From: Nannocystis punicea
GTDB lineage: Bacteria > Myxococcota_A > Polyangia > Nannocystales > Nannocystaceae
NCBI RefSeq assembly: GCF_026965555.1
Contig: NZ_CP114040.1
Span: 13,103,501 to 13,167,500, forward strand
Reading direction: 5' to 3'
DNA: 64,000 nucleotides
Under the pieces are notes generated by a model. That model saw nothing but the letters and a program-made list of their open reading frames with translations, had not been told where the DNA came from and did not search any database. The stretch's first letter is position 1, and the number at the start of each line of letters is the position of its first letter. This document shows positions 8,236 to 16,185 of the stretch, piece by piece. A program made the translations under genes and the position numbers.

Positions 8236-8852
8236 GGCGCCTCTGGCGGGCGGGCGGGCGCGAGGTCGAGGCGTTGGAGGAGATCGTAGACGATGCGGGC
8301 CGTGGCGCCCCACAGCGGGGGGGTGTGGATCTGGAACTCGTGCAGCTCGTAGCGCTGGCCCTGCCACTCGCGCTCGCCGGCGAAGCGGTAGACGGCGGGG
8401 TCGGCGACGCGGCGGATCGCGGGGGTCAGGACGGCGGTGACCTCGGCCTCGGCGTGGGTGGGCACGAAGGGGCCGTCGACCAGGCCGACGAAGGGGATGA
8501 TGACGTAGCCAGTGGGGACCGGGACGGGGTTCAGGCGGCCCAGGATCGTGACCCGCCCCGGCGGCAGGGCGACCTCCTCCCAGGCCTCGCGCAGGGCGGT
8601 GGCCACCAGGTCGGGGTCGTCGGGGTCGGGCTTGCCGCCGGGGAAGGCGAGCTGGCCGGGGTGGTGGCGCAGGTTGCCGGCGCGCTCGATGAGGAGGAGG
8701 CGCGGGCCGTCGCCCGGGGTCGCCTCGACGAGGAGCGGGGCGAGCACGGCGGCGTGGCGGAACGGCGCGGGATCGGGCAGGGGGCCGTCGATCGCGTCGA
8801 GCCGCAGGCTGAGGTCGCGCGGGAGGGAGTGCACGCGCGCGAAGTTTGGCAC
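8232..8852 (-). CDS. NUDIX hydrolase, probable CoA pyrophosphatase
   Basis: About 206 aa. Predicted to hydrolyse CoA and acyl-CoA to phosphopantetheine and 3',5'-ADP (NudL/YeaB type). The Nudix region begins at GGK around residue 75 and ends in ALREAWEEVAL; the REUxEE core that binds the metal is present, while the usual Gly after it is Ala and the first Glu is replaced by Asp. Upstream residues GNLRHHPGQLAFPGG match the CoA-pyrophosphatase signature (LRxHxGQxxFPGG). The GTG start at 8852 lies 1 bp beyond the stop of the upstream amidohydrolase, and the 3' end overlaps queG by 4 bp, so the three genes look like one operon. Confidence 0.88.
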   Translation of the reverse strand: MPNFARVHSLPRDLSLRLDAIDGPLPDPAPFRHAAVLAPLLVEATPGDGPRLLLIERAGNLRHHPGQLAFPGGKPDPDDPDLVATALREAWEEVALPPGRVTILGRLNPVPVPTGYVIIPFVGLVDGPFVPTHAEAEVTAVLTPAIRRVADPAVYRFAGEREWQGQRYELHEFQIHTPPLWGATARIVYDLLQRLDLAPARPPEAP

Positions 8853-8853
8853 A

Positions 8854-10239
8854 TCACCAGGCCGGCGGCCGCACCGGGCGCCCGCCCTGCACGACCAGCG
8901 CGGGCCGCTCGAGCAGGCGGATGTCGGCCAGCGGGTCGCCGTCGACGACCACGAGGTCGGCGATGAAGCCGGCCTTGACCTGGCCGAGGTCGCGCAGGCC
9001 GAGCAGCTCGGCGCCGCTGCGGGTGGCGGCGACGATCGCGTCCTTCGGGGCCATGCCGAGGTCGACCATGACCGAGAACTCGCGGGCGTTGTCGCCGTGA
9101 GGGAAGACGCCGGCGTCGGTGCCGAAGGCGATCTTCACGCCGGCCTTGGCGGCGCGGGCGAAGCTGTCGCGCATGCGCGGGGCGATGAAGCGGGCCTTGG
9201 CGGCGACGTCGGCCGCGAGCTTGCCGCCCTCGGCGGCCTGCTCGATGACGCGACCCACGTAGACGGTGGGCACGAGGAAGGTGCCCTTCTTCTTCATCAG
9301 CGCGATCGCCTCGGCGTCGAGGAGGCTGCCGTGCTCGATGCTGTGCACGCCGGCGCGCACCGCGTCCTTGATGCCCTCGGTGCCGTGCGCGTGGGCGGCG
9401 ACCTTGCGCCCGGCGCGGGCGGCCTCGTCGACGATCGCGACCAGCTCGGCGGGCGTGAGCTGCGGGTCGCCGGCGCCGTCGCCGGAGCTGAGGACGCCGC
9501 CGGTGGCGCAGACCTTGATCACGTCGGCGCCGAGCTTGATCTGGTGGCGCACGGCCTTGCGCGCCTCGTCCGGGCCGTCGGCGATGCCGGCGCGGAAGTC
9601 GGGCGGGTCGCCGAAGACGTCGGGGCGCAGGCCGTTGGTGTCGTCGCAGTGGCCGCCGGTGATGCCGATCGCGTGGTTGGCGGCGACGATCCGCGGGCCG
9701 GTGACGCGGCCGGCGTTGATGGCGTCGCGCAGGCTACGGATGGCGAAGGTGCCGCCGACGTCGCGCACCGTGGTGAAGCCGGCCAGCAAGGTGGCGCGCG
9801 CGTGGGCGACGCCGCGCAGGGCGAGGTCGGCGTCGGTCTCCTGGACCTCGCGCATGACGCCCTCGGCGTGCGAGGGGGCCATCTCGCTCAGCAAGTGGGT
9901 GTGGGCGTCGATGAGGCCGGGCAGGAGGGTGCGGCCGCCGAGGTCGATGACCGCGGCGCCGGCGGGGGTGGCGAGGCCCTTGCCGATCTCGGCGATCCGC
10001 CCGTCCTTGACGAGGACGTCGACGCCGACCTGCGGGGCGCCGCCGCTGCCGTCGATGAGCCGGGCGTTGCGCAGCAGCAGGGCCTCGGTGTCGGCTGTCT
10101 TCAGGGACATGTCACCGGCGCGCACGACCGGGGCGTCGCGCTCGGGGACCGGACAGACGGCCGCCGGCGTGGTCGGCGGCGCGGGGCTCGCGGCGCAAGC
10201 GGTGAAGAGGGCGCAGACGAGGAGCGGGCGGGGCGACAC
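8854..10239 (-). CDS. exported amidohydrolase lipoprotein
   Basis: About 461 aa from GTG 10239. N-terminus LLVCALFTACAAS is a lipoprotein signal, so the enzyme is probably periplasmic. It belongs to the metal-dependent amidohydrolase superfamily (imidazolonepropionase/prolidase-like branch): DAHTH metal ligands, a Lys in VIKVCATGG that may be the carbamylated ligand, AHAHG, SIEHGS and the final Asp in FGTDAG. The substrate cannot be told; related enzymes act on Xaa-Pro dipeptides or cyclic amides. A palindrome near-copy (10096-10113) encodes part of GDMSLKTAD just after the signal peptide. It is first of the amidohydrolase-NUDIX-queG run. Confidence 0.88.
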   Translation of the reverse strand: MSPRPLLVCALFTACAASPAPPTTPAAVCPVPERDAPVVRAGDMSLKTADTEALLLRNARLIDGSGGAPQVGVDVLVKDGRIAEIGKGLATPAGAAVIDLGGRTLLPGLIDAHTHLLSEMAPSHAEGVMREVQETDADLALRGVAHARATLLAGFTTVRDVGGTFAIRSLRDAINAGRVTGPRIVAANHAIGITGGHCDDTNGLRPDVFGDPPDFRAGIADGPDEARKAVRHQIKLGADVIKVCATGGVLSSGDGAGDPQLTPAELVAIVDEAARAGRKVAAHAHGTEGIKDAVRAGVHSIEHGSLLDAEAIALMKKKGTFLVPTVYVGRVIEQAAEGGKLAADVAAKARFIAPRMRDSFARAAKAGVKIAFGTDAGVFPHGDNAREFSVMVDLGMAPKDAIVAATRSGAELLGLRDLGQVKAGFIADLVVVDGDPLADIRLLERPALVVQGGRPVRPPAW

Positions 10240-10305
10240 GCGGCGATGATGCCACGCCCGAGGGGGCTCGACGCGGGCGACCGGCGCGGCGATAGTCGCG
10301 GCCGG

Positions 10306-10710
10306 ATGGCGACGCCCCCCGAAACCGAGTGGCCCTACGCGGTGTCCGAGTTCGAGTGTCATCGCTGCGGCAACTGCTGCCGCGGCGACGGCGACGTGGC
10401 CCTGACGGCCGACGACGTGGCGCGGCTGGCGGCGCACGCGGGGCTCGAGGTCGAGGCGTACGTGGCCCGCTACACCTGGCGGCGCGAGGACGGGGCGGTC
10501 TGCCTGATCGACCAGGGCGACGCGCTGCGCTCGTGCGTGTACCTCACGCCCGAGAACACGTGCCAGGTGCATGCGATCAAGCCGACGCAGTGCGTGGGCT
10601 TCCCGATGAAGTGGCGGCCGAGCGACGCGCTCGAGATCTGCGCCGGGCTGCGCGCGGCGGCGGGGTTGCCGTACCCGACGCGGCGGACGATGAACCGGCG
10701 CACGGGGTGA
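10306..10710 (+). CDS. YkgJ-family cysteine cluster protein
   Basis: 134 aa from ATG 10306. The N-terminal motif CHRCGNCC plus later Cys (CVYL, CQVH, QCVGFP, ICAG) match the putative zinc- or iron-chelating YkgJ family. The biochemical role of the family is not settled. It is soluble with no export signal. The promoter must lie in the 66 bp shared with the divergent amidohydrolase gene. The next gene starts 3 bp after the stop, so the two are probably co-transcribed. Confidence 0.85.
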   Translation: MATPPETEWPYAVSEFECHRCGNCCRGDGDVALTADDVARLAAHAGLEVEAYVARYTWRREDGAVCLIDQGDALRSCVYLTPENTCQVHAIKPTQCVGFPMKWRPSDALEICAGLRAAAGLPYPTRRTMNRRTG

Positions 10711-10713
10711 CCG

Positions 10714-11331
10714 GTGGCCCGCAAGCAGGACCTCGAGGCCGCAGCGGTGGCGCCGCTGTTCTGGCTGTTCGCTCTGGTGTTCGCGGCGATGGTGCTGTCG
10801 CGGTTCGACGGCTTCGCCGGGCAGGTGCCGGTGCAGGCCCACGCGGCGCTGCTGTGGGCGAGCTTCCCGCTGCTGCTGGTCGCCGGCGCGCTCGAGGGGC
10901 GCATCACGTACGGCGAGCACACCCGGCGGATGCCGCTGTGGATGGCGATCGACTCGCGGCCGGTGCGCTACACGTTCGCCCTGGCGCTCACCTACTTCGG
11001 GCTGGTCGCGCTGCAGGCGTTCGACGTGTCGCTCGGGGTGGTCGACCCGCGCGCGCCGGCGGAGTGGCCAGCGACGCAGCGGTTGGTGTGGTTCCTCGGG
11101 TTTTCGTTCGGCATGAGCTTCGCCAACTATCTGGCGGCAGCGGGCGTGCTGATCCCGGCGCTGCGCGTGCTGACGGCGCCCTTTTCGCGCCTGCCGGCGC
11201 CGCTCGGCCTGGGCCTGCTCGTGGCGCTCGGGCTCGGCCTCGCGGCGGCGGCGTTCGAGCTGCTCGCCCACGGACCGCAGCTGCGCGCCGACGTGGCCGA
11301 GACAGCGGCGCGCGTGTGGCAACCGGAGTAG
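10714..11331 (+). CDS. integral membrane protein, unknown function
   Basis: 205 aa from GTG 10714. Four to five transmembrane helices are evident (for example PLFWLFALVFAAMVL, ALLWASFPLLLVAGAL, YTFALALTYFGLVAL and a long C-terminal GLGLLVALGLGLAAAAF). There are no catalytic residues or transport motifs that I recognise. It is translationally adjacent to the YkgJ-like gene (3-bp gap), suggesting a functional or at least transcriptional link. Confidence 0.75.
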   Translation: MARKQDLEAAAVAPLFWLFALVFAAMVLSRFDGFAGQVPVQAHAALLWASFPLLLVAGALEGRITYGEHTRRMPLWMAIDSRPVRYTFALALTYFGLVALQAFDVSLGVVDPRAPAEWPATQRLVWFLGFSFGMSFANYLAAAGVLIPALRVLTAPFSRLPAPLGLGLLVALGLGLAAAAFELLAHGPQLRADVAETAARVWQPE

Positions 11332-11486
11332 CCGGCGGCAGCGCAGATCGCTGGCGACGGGTGTTGCGGCGTGGATCGTTGTTCGGATGAATAATTGAAT
11401 AATTTCAAGGAGAAGCGTGACGGCGCGGGGCTTGTACAGGGTGGCGGCATCGGGTCCAGCAGCGGACCTCAAAAGGATCTATCGCC

Positions 11487-11903
11487 ATGTCGTTCATCAC
11501 CCGTATTCGCACGCTCACCTTCACCGCCCTCACCGCCGCGATCGTCGTCGCGCCCGGCTGTGACGATGCCGCGACATACGAGGCGCTCGGCGTGACCGCC
11601 CTCGACCTCGAGGGGATGTCCGCCGAGGAGCTGGACGCGCTCGACGCGGAGCTCGACCTGGCCGAGGAGCGGCTGGTGACCCACCGGCCGCACAAGCGCC
11701 CGGAGGGCTTGAAGGAGCTCCGCAATCCGCTCGTGTTCACTCACACGGAGGGTCTCGGCGCCCGCGAGGGGCTGACGATCCGGCCGCGCCCGACGCACGA
11801 TGGCGAGGTCCCCGCCCCGGCTTCGAACGCGCTCGCGGCCGAGCCCGACGAGCTCACGCCGTGTGACACGCACGGCGAAGTTGTCGAGTTCGCCGCGGAG
11901 TGA
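11487..11903 (+). CDS. small lipoprotein
   Basis: 138 aa. N-terminus with a hydrophobic core and lipobox-like VAPGC at about residue 25 predicts lipidation. The mature part is acidic, with a short helical segment (SAEELDALDAELDLAEERL), and a single C-terminal Cys. The 5' leader 11380-11486 is AT-richer than its surroundings (ataattgaataatttcaagg) and probably holds the promoter. A strong 12-bp hairpin follows the stop. Function unknown. Confidence 0.7.
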   Translation: MSFITRIRTLTFTALTAAIVVAPGCDDAATYEALGVTALDLEGMSAEELDALDAELDLAEERLVTHRPHKRPEGLKELRNPLVFTHTEGLGAREGLTIRPRPTHDGEVPAPASNALAAEPDELTPCDTHGEVVEFAAE

Positions 11904-11940
11904 GCAGACACCTTCTCCACCTCACCAAAGCGTGAGGTCG

Positions 11941-11981
11941 CACGCCCCCCGGACCGCGCTACGTTCGCGCCGGGGGGCGTG
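11941..11981 (+). terminator. hairpin terminator after the small lipoprotein gene
   Basis: A perfect 12-bp stem, CACGCCCCCCGG (11941-11952) with CCGGGGGGCGTG (11970-11981) and a 17-nt loop, begins 37 bp after the stop. Only a short T-containing tail (gtcttg) follows. Confidence 0.6.
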
Positions 11982-12055
11982 TCTTGACCGCATCATCGAG
12001 TTCGGCAAGCGTTAGCCCTGGCGCACGCGCGGACGAGGTGAAGCGAGTGGTGGTG

Positions 12056-12508
12056 ATGACGACGCTCGGGGTCGATGCCCTGGTGGTGCTCGGTTGGCGC
12101 GAATGGATCGCGTTGCCAGATCTGGGGATCGGCGCGCTCAAGGTCAAGGTCGACACCGGCGCCCGTACCTCGGCCCTGCACGCGTTCGGCGTCGAAAAGC
12201 TGCCCAACGCCAGAGTCCGCTTCCGCGTCCGCCCGCACCAGAACGACGACGACGACGAGGTCGTCTCGGAGGCGGCGCTGGTCGACGAGCGCGTGGTCCG
12301 GACGTCCGGCGGCCACAGCGAGCTGCGGCCCGTGGTGCACACGCTCGTCAAGGTCGGAGCGCACGAGTTCGGCGTCGAGCTGACGCTGTCGAACCGCTCG
12401 CTGCTCGGCTTTCGCATGCTGCTCGGGCGCGAGGCGGTGCGCGGGCGCTTCCTCGTCGATCCCCAGCGGAGCTACTGCTGCGGTCACAAGCTGCGGAGGG
12501 TGTCGTGA
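12056..12508 (+). CDS. retropepsin-like putative ATP-dependent zinc protease (RimK-associated)
   Basis: About 150 aa from ATG 12056; upstream in-frame TTG/GTG codons are possible. It contains DTGARTSALHA, the aspartic-protease-like signature of the PF05618 family, and GREAVRGRFLVDP near the C-terminus. Members of this family are encoded next to RimK-type ATP-grasp ligases, as here: the stop overlaps the rimK GTG by 4 bp (GTGA). The family is predicted to cleave or trim peptides made or modified by the ligase, which is inference from context. No export signal. Confidence 0.85.
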   Translation: MTTLGVDALVVLGWREWIALPDLGIGALKVKVDTGARTSALHAFGVEKLPNARVRFRVRPHQNDDDDEVVSEAALVDERVVRTSGGHSELRPVVHTLVKVGAHEFGVELTLSNRSLLGFRMLLGREAVRGRFLVDPQRSYCCGHKLRRVS

Positions 12509-13416
12509 AGATCGCGATCTTGTCGCGTGACGCGTCGCTGTACTCGACCAGCCGCCTGCGCGAGGCTGCCGAGCAGCGCGGGCACGAGGTGCAGGTGGTC
12601 GACTATCTGCGCTGCTACATGAACATCACGTCGAGCCGACCGCACGTGGTCTACCACGGCTCGGACCTCATGGACGTCGACGCGATCATCCCCAGGATCG
12701 GGGCGTCGAACACGTTCTACGGGACGGCAGTGGTCCGCCAGTTCGAGATGATGGGGGTGTTCACGCCGAACCGCTCACAGGCCATCTCGCGCTCGCGCGA
12801 CAAGCTGCGGTCGATGCAGATCCTGGCCGCGAAGGGCATCGGGCTGCCGATCACCGGGTTCGGCCACTCGATCAAGGACATCGAGGGCCTGCTCGAGGTG
12901 ATCGGCGGACCTCCGGTGGTGGTGAAGATGCTCGAGGGGACGCAGGGCATCGGCGTGGTCCTCGCCGATACGCCGGCGGCGGCGCGCAGCGTGATCGAGG
13001 CGTTCCGCGGGCTCGACGTCAACATCCTGGTGCAGGAGTTCGTGAAGGAGGCGGAGGGCGCCGACATCCGCGCGTTCGTGGTCGGCAACCGCGTGGTGGC
13101 GGCGATGAAGCGCCAGGGGGCGCCCGGCGAGTTCCGCTCGAACCTCCACCGCGGCGGCAAGGCGACCAAGATCAAGCTGACGCCGAAAGAGCGCTCGACG
13201 GCGGTCCGCGCGGCGGCCATCCTCGGCCTCAAGGTGGCGGGCGTCGACATCCTCCGCAGCCGCCGCGGGCCGGTGGTGCTCGAGGTCAACTCTTCGCCGG
13301 GGCTCGAGGGGATCGAGCGCACGACCGAGATCGATGTCGCGGACTCGATCATCGCTTACATCGAGCGGTCGGTCGGGGGGGCGGACAAGAAGAGCGAGAC
13401 GGCTAGCCCTTACTGA
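12505..13416 (+). CDS. rimK: RimK-family ATP-grasp alpha-L-glutamate ligase
   Basis: 303 aa from GTG 12505, preceded by GGAGGG. Family members add glutamate residues to the C-terminus of ribosomal protein S6 or make related peptides. ATP-grasp features are visible: the substrate-lobe segment SRSRDKLRSMQILAAKG, the glycine-rich loop KMLEGTQGIGV, QEFVKEAEGADIRAFVVG, and the metal-binding LEVNSSPGLEGIE near the C-terminus. Length and order match RimK (~300 aa). It is translationally coupled to the upstream retropepsin-like protease. A repeat-rich non-coding region follows directly. Confidence 0.93.
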   Translation: MKIAILSRDASLYSTSRLREAAEQRGHEVQVVDYLRCYMNITSSRPHVVYHGSDLMDVDAIIPRIGASNTFYGTAVVRQFEMMGVFTPNRSQAISRSRDKLRSMQILAAKGIGLPITGFGHSIKDIEGLLEVIGGPPVVVKMLEGTQGIGVVLADTPAAARSVIEAFRGLDVNILVQEFVKEAEGADIRAFVVGNRVVAAMKRQGAPGEFRSNLHRGGKATKIKLTPKERSTAVRAAAILGLKVAGVDILRSRRGPVVLEVNSSPGLEGIERTTEIDVADSIIAYIERSVGGADKKSETASPY

Positions 13417-13438
13417 CCGGGTCGGTCGATTGGAGGGC

Positions 13439-13650
13439 CTTCGGCGCGGAGGGCCGGGTGGGGCTTCGGCGCGGAGGGCTGGTGGGGCTTCGGCGCGGAG
13501 GGCTGGTGGGGCTTCGGCGCGGAGGGCTGGTGGGGCTTCGGCGCGGAGGGCCGGGTGGGGCTTCGGCGCGGAGGGCTGGTGGGGCTTCGGCGCGGAGGGC
13601 CGGGTGGGGCTTCGGCGCGGAGGGCTGGTGGGGCTTCGGCGCGGAGGGCT
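13439..13650. repeat. 24/25-bp minisatellite, nine copies
   Basis: Nine copies of a unit of the form CTTCGGCGCGGAGGGCTGGTGGGG. Units with GGGCTGG are 24 bp and units with GGGCCGGG are 25 bp, and the two versions alternate irregularly. The array begins 22 bp after the rimK stop. There is no convincing reading frame across it. Confidence 0.9.
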
Positions 13651-13689
13651 GAGTGTGGCGCTTCGCGAATTGCCGACTGCGCCTCGCGG

Positions 13690-13791
13690 GGGGTCCGGGG
13701 AAGGGTCGGCGACGAGTTCAGCGTCTGCATGGCCGCTCGTTCCTCGCGTCCATGCTGCCTCGTATTCGTCGCCGACCCTTCCCCGGACCCC
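13690..13791. repeat. 26-bp perfect inverted repeat with a 50-bp loop
   Basis: Arms 13690-13715 (ggggtccggggaagggtcgg...) and 13766-13791 are exact reverse complements. The resulting stem is very GC-rich. It could be a strong transcription terminator, a structured RNA, or the ends of a small non-autonomous element. No coding capacity is seen inside. Confidence 0.8.
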
Positions 13792-13869
13792 TGGCACGGC
13801 TGCAGCCGTGAGAGGCCGCCTCGCCGTCGTGGGCTCCGATGTGAGGATGTCCGTCGATGCAGATCGCCG

Positions 13870-13909
13870 GCGGCTGTTCGACGGCCAGGGCTGGCCGCCG
13901 AACAGCCGC
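13870..13909. repeat. 18-bp hairpin with tetraloop
   Basis: GCGGCTGTTCGACGGCCA pairs with TGGCCGCCGAACAGCCGC with one mismatch around a GGGC loop. It lies between two repeat arrays in a convergent intergenic region. Confidence 0.65.
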
Positions 13910-14030
13910 TTTCTCGCGTCCATAACGGCGTGGCATTGCAGTGCGACGAACTCATGCGGCGGCGCGACGGCCTCGTGGCCTGCGTGGCAACTTCGTGGAC
14001 GGCCTCGTGCTGGCGCGATCCGACGGTGTT

Positions 14031-14520
14031 GCGTTTCGCCGCGACGACCCCGCGCGACGACTTCGTGCAGCGGGCGATGAGCTGGCACGTTGCGACGACC
14101 TTGCGTTTCGCCGCGACGACGTCGTGCGCCGGGGCGATGAGCTGGCACGTTGCGACGACCTTGCGTTTCGCCGCGACGACTTCGTGCAGCGGGGCGATGA
14201 GCTGGCACGTTGCGACGACCTTGCGTTTCGCCGCGACGACGGCGTGCAGCGGGGCGATGAGCTGGCACGTTGCGACGACCTTGCGTTCCGCCGCGACGAC
14301 GTCGTGCAGCGGGGCGATGAGCTGGCACGTTGCGACGACTTTGCGTTCCGCCGCGACGACGTCGTGCAGCGGGGCGATGAGCTGGGTCGTTGCGACGACC
14401 TTGCGTTCCGCCGCGACGACGGCGTGCAACGGGGCGATGAGCTGGCACGTTGCGACGACCTTGCGTTCCGCCGCGACGACGTCGTGCAGCGGGCGATGAG
14501 CCGGCGCTTTGCGACGACCT
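14031..14520. repeat. 60-bp tandem repeat, about eight copies
   Basis: The period is exactly 60 bp with few substitutions; each unit contains GCGATGAGCTGGCACGTTGC and TTGCGTTCCGCCGCGACGAC. The first and last copies lack one G and are more diverged. Since 60 is divisible by 3 and the unit lacks stops in several frames, long reading frames appear on both strands; these are repeat artefacts unless expression is shown. No start or ribosome binding site outside the array supports a gene. Confidence 0.9.
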
Positions 14521-14582
14521 TACGCGGCTCCGCGTGGCGACCTCGCGCGACGACGTCGTGGTCGGTCGGCGGAGAGCTCGCT

Positions 14583-15050
14583 ACCATGGCTGGCCCGCAT
14601 CAAGGCACGCGTGAAGCATAGGCGCGCGGTACTATGTCTTATAGGACATGTCATGAGACATGCTCGGAGAACCATGTGCGACCCAAGCACGAAGCCCGCG
14701 GATGGGGTCGTCCGTCGGCCTTTCGTGGCGCCGAAGAGCCGGAGCGGCTCGGGGCTGGGCTCAGCTCGCCGATCGTCGGGGCGACGTAGCTGCCGAGGTA
14801 GCGGCCTCGTGGTCGGTCGGCGGAGGGCTCGCGACCATGGCTGGCCCGCATCAAGGCACGCGGTGAAGCAGAGGCGCGCGGTACTATGTCGTATCGGTCA
14901 TGTCGCATGAGACATGCCCGGAGAACCATGTGCGACCCAAGCACGAAGCCCCGCGGACGGGGTCGTCCGTGGGGCTTTCGTGGCGCCGAAGAACCGGAGC
15001 GGCTCGGGGCTGGGCTCAGCCGCCGATCGTCGGGGCGACGTAGCCGCCGA
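14583..15050. repeat. ~251-bp tandem duplication including the 3' end of atpE
   Basis: Sequence from ccatggctggcccgcatc at 14584 recurs at 14835. Both copies hold, in order, a palindrome-related block (14633-14662 and 14884-14916), a cgaagcccgcgg terminator-like hairpin, and the atpE C-terminal codons on the minus strand. The atpE-proximal copy is intact. The distal copy (about 14700-14810) is a degenerate remnant that still reads YVAPTIG-like sequence in the atpE sense. Confidence 0.85.
14946..14977 (-). terminator. hairpin terminator downstream of atpE
   Basis: AAGCCCCGCGGAC pairs with GTCCGTGGGGCTT (one G-T pair) around a 6-nt loop, 39 bp past the atpE stop. A degenerate duplicate lies about 251 bp further on. 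Confidence 0.65.
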
Positions 15051-15354
15051 GGGTGAAGGCGATGATCAGGGCGAAGATGACCAGCGACTCGATGAAGGCG
15101 AGGCCGAGGAGCATCGGGACGAGGACCTTGCCGGCGCTGTTCGGGTTGCGGCAGATACCCTCGAGGGCGGCCGCGACGGCGCGGCCCTGGCCCAGGCCGC
15201 CGCCGAGGGCGGCGAGGCCGATGGCGATCGCCATGGCGAAGCCGTAGATCGAGCGCTCGGAGCCGGAGGTCTCGGCGGCGCCGGGAGCGGCGAGGACGAT
15301 CGCGGGGACGAGGAAGGTGAACAGGAAAGAGGCGATCTTGGTGATGTTGCGCAT
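15016..15354 (-). CDS. atpE: ATP synthase F0 subunit c
   Basis: 112 aa, the ring-forming proteolipid of F-type ATP synthase. Two transmembrane hairpin helices are clear. The ion-binding carboxylate is the Glu in GLAFIESLVIF, and the polar loop is EGICRNPNSAGKV. The N-terminal ~30 residues (FLFTFLVPAIVLAAPGAAE) form a signal-like extension beyond the usual ~75-85 aa subunit. Gln in GLGQG and Ser after the Glu are shared with sodium-binding rings, but the later Thr and Tyr of that signature are Leu and Phe. It is last in the gyrA-hemL-atp run; its 3' end is partly duplicated downstream. Confidence 0.95.
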   Translation of the reverse strand: MRNITKIASFLFTFLVPAIVLAAPGAAETSGSERSIYGFAMAIAIGLAALGGGLGQGRAVAAALEGICRNPNSAGKVLVPMLLGLAFIESLVIFALIIAFTLGGYVAPTIGG

Positions 15355-15394
15355 GGGACAGCTCCGAAACGGCCAGGGCCGCGAGGACAGGGGC

Positions 15395-16183
15395 TCAGTG
15401 CTCTTCGGCGTGCTCGACGGCGAGGCCGATGAAGATGATGGTCAGCAGGGTGAAGACGAGGGTCTGGACGATCGCCACGACCGTACCCAGCAGGAGGAAC
15501 GGCAGCGGGACCAGCAGCGGCACCATCAGGGCGACCACGCCGACGACCTTGTGGTCGGCGACGATGTTGCCGGTGAGGCGCAAGGACAGCGAGACCGGGC
15601 GGGCCAGGTGGCTGACGATCTCGATCGGCAAGAACAGGAAGAACAGCCAGGGGAAGCCGCCGATCTTCGGCCCGAGGAAGTGGGCGAGGTAGCCGAAGCC
15701 GTTCCGCACCACGCCGGCGACGTTGTAGACGATGAAGACGATCAGCGCGAAGACGAGGTTGGTCTTCAGCGTGTCGGTCGGCGGCAACATGCCCGGGATC
15801 AGGCCCTGGATGTTGCAGACGAAGATGAACAGCGCGAGCGTGCCGGTGAGCGGGAGGAACCGCTTGGCGTCCTCCTCGCCCATGACGTCGGCCGAGAGGT
15901 TGTAGACCGCGCCGACGAAGCCGTCGACCATCGCCGCCAGGCCGAAGCTGCGCGGGGGAATGACGCCGCGCGAGCTGTCCTGCAGGCTGGCGCGGTAGCG
16001 CAGCGCGGCGATGATCAGGAACACGAAGGCGAGGACGGCCCCCGCGACGTGCACCAGCGTGAAGTGCGTGGCACCGAAGATCAGGAACGCCTTGTCACGG
16101 GCCAGATGCTCGGCGGCGCTGGACTCCAAGTGCGCCCAGAATTCGGGCATCAGGAGCGTGTACCAACTGTCGTGATCACCCAT
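15395..16183 (-). CDS. atpB: ATP synthase F0 subunit a
   Basis: 262 aa, the stator channel subunit that passes ions to the c-ring. Five to six transmembrane helices are visible. The essential Arg lies in PVSLSLRLTGNIVADH (equivalent to E. coli Arg210). The sequence FVCNIQGLIPGM fits the conserved helix before it. The start is 2 bp after the stop of the upstream AtpI-like gene, and atpE follows after 40 bp. Genes for subunits b, delta and F1 are not in this window, so the membrane-sector genes are separated from F1 here. Confidence 0.95.
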   Translation of the reverse strand: MGDHDSWYTLLMPEFWAHLESSAAEHLARDKAFLIFGATHFTLVHVAGAVLAFVFLIIAALRYRASLQDSSRGVIPPRSFGLAAMVDGFVGAVYNLSADVMGEEDAKRFLPLTGTLALFIFVCNIQGLIPGMLPPTDTLKTNLVFALIVFIVYNVAGVVRNGFGYLAHFLGPKIGGFPWLFFLFLPIEIVSHLARPVSLSLRLTGNIVADHKVVGVVALMVPLLVPLPFLLLGTVVAIVQTLVFTLLTIIFIGLAVEHAEEH

Positions 16184-16185
16184 GT

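Noticed and set aside
13410..14621. Open frames on both strands across the 24- and 60-bp repeats
   Set aside because: A 60-bp repeat without stops is open in several frames by arithmetic; no independent start, ribosome binding site or non-repeat domain supports a protein.
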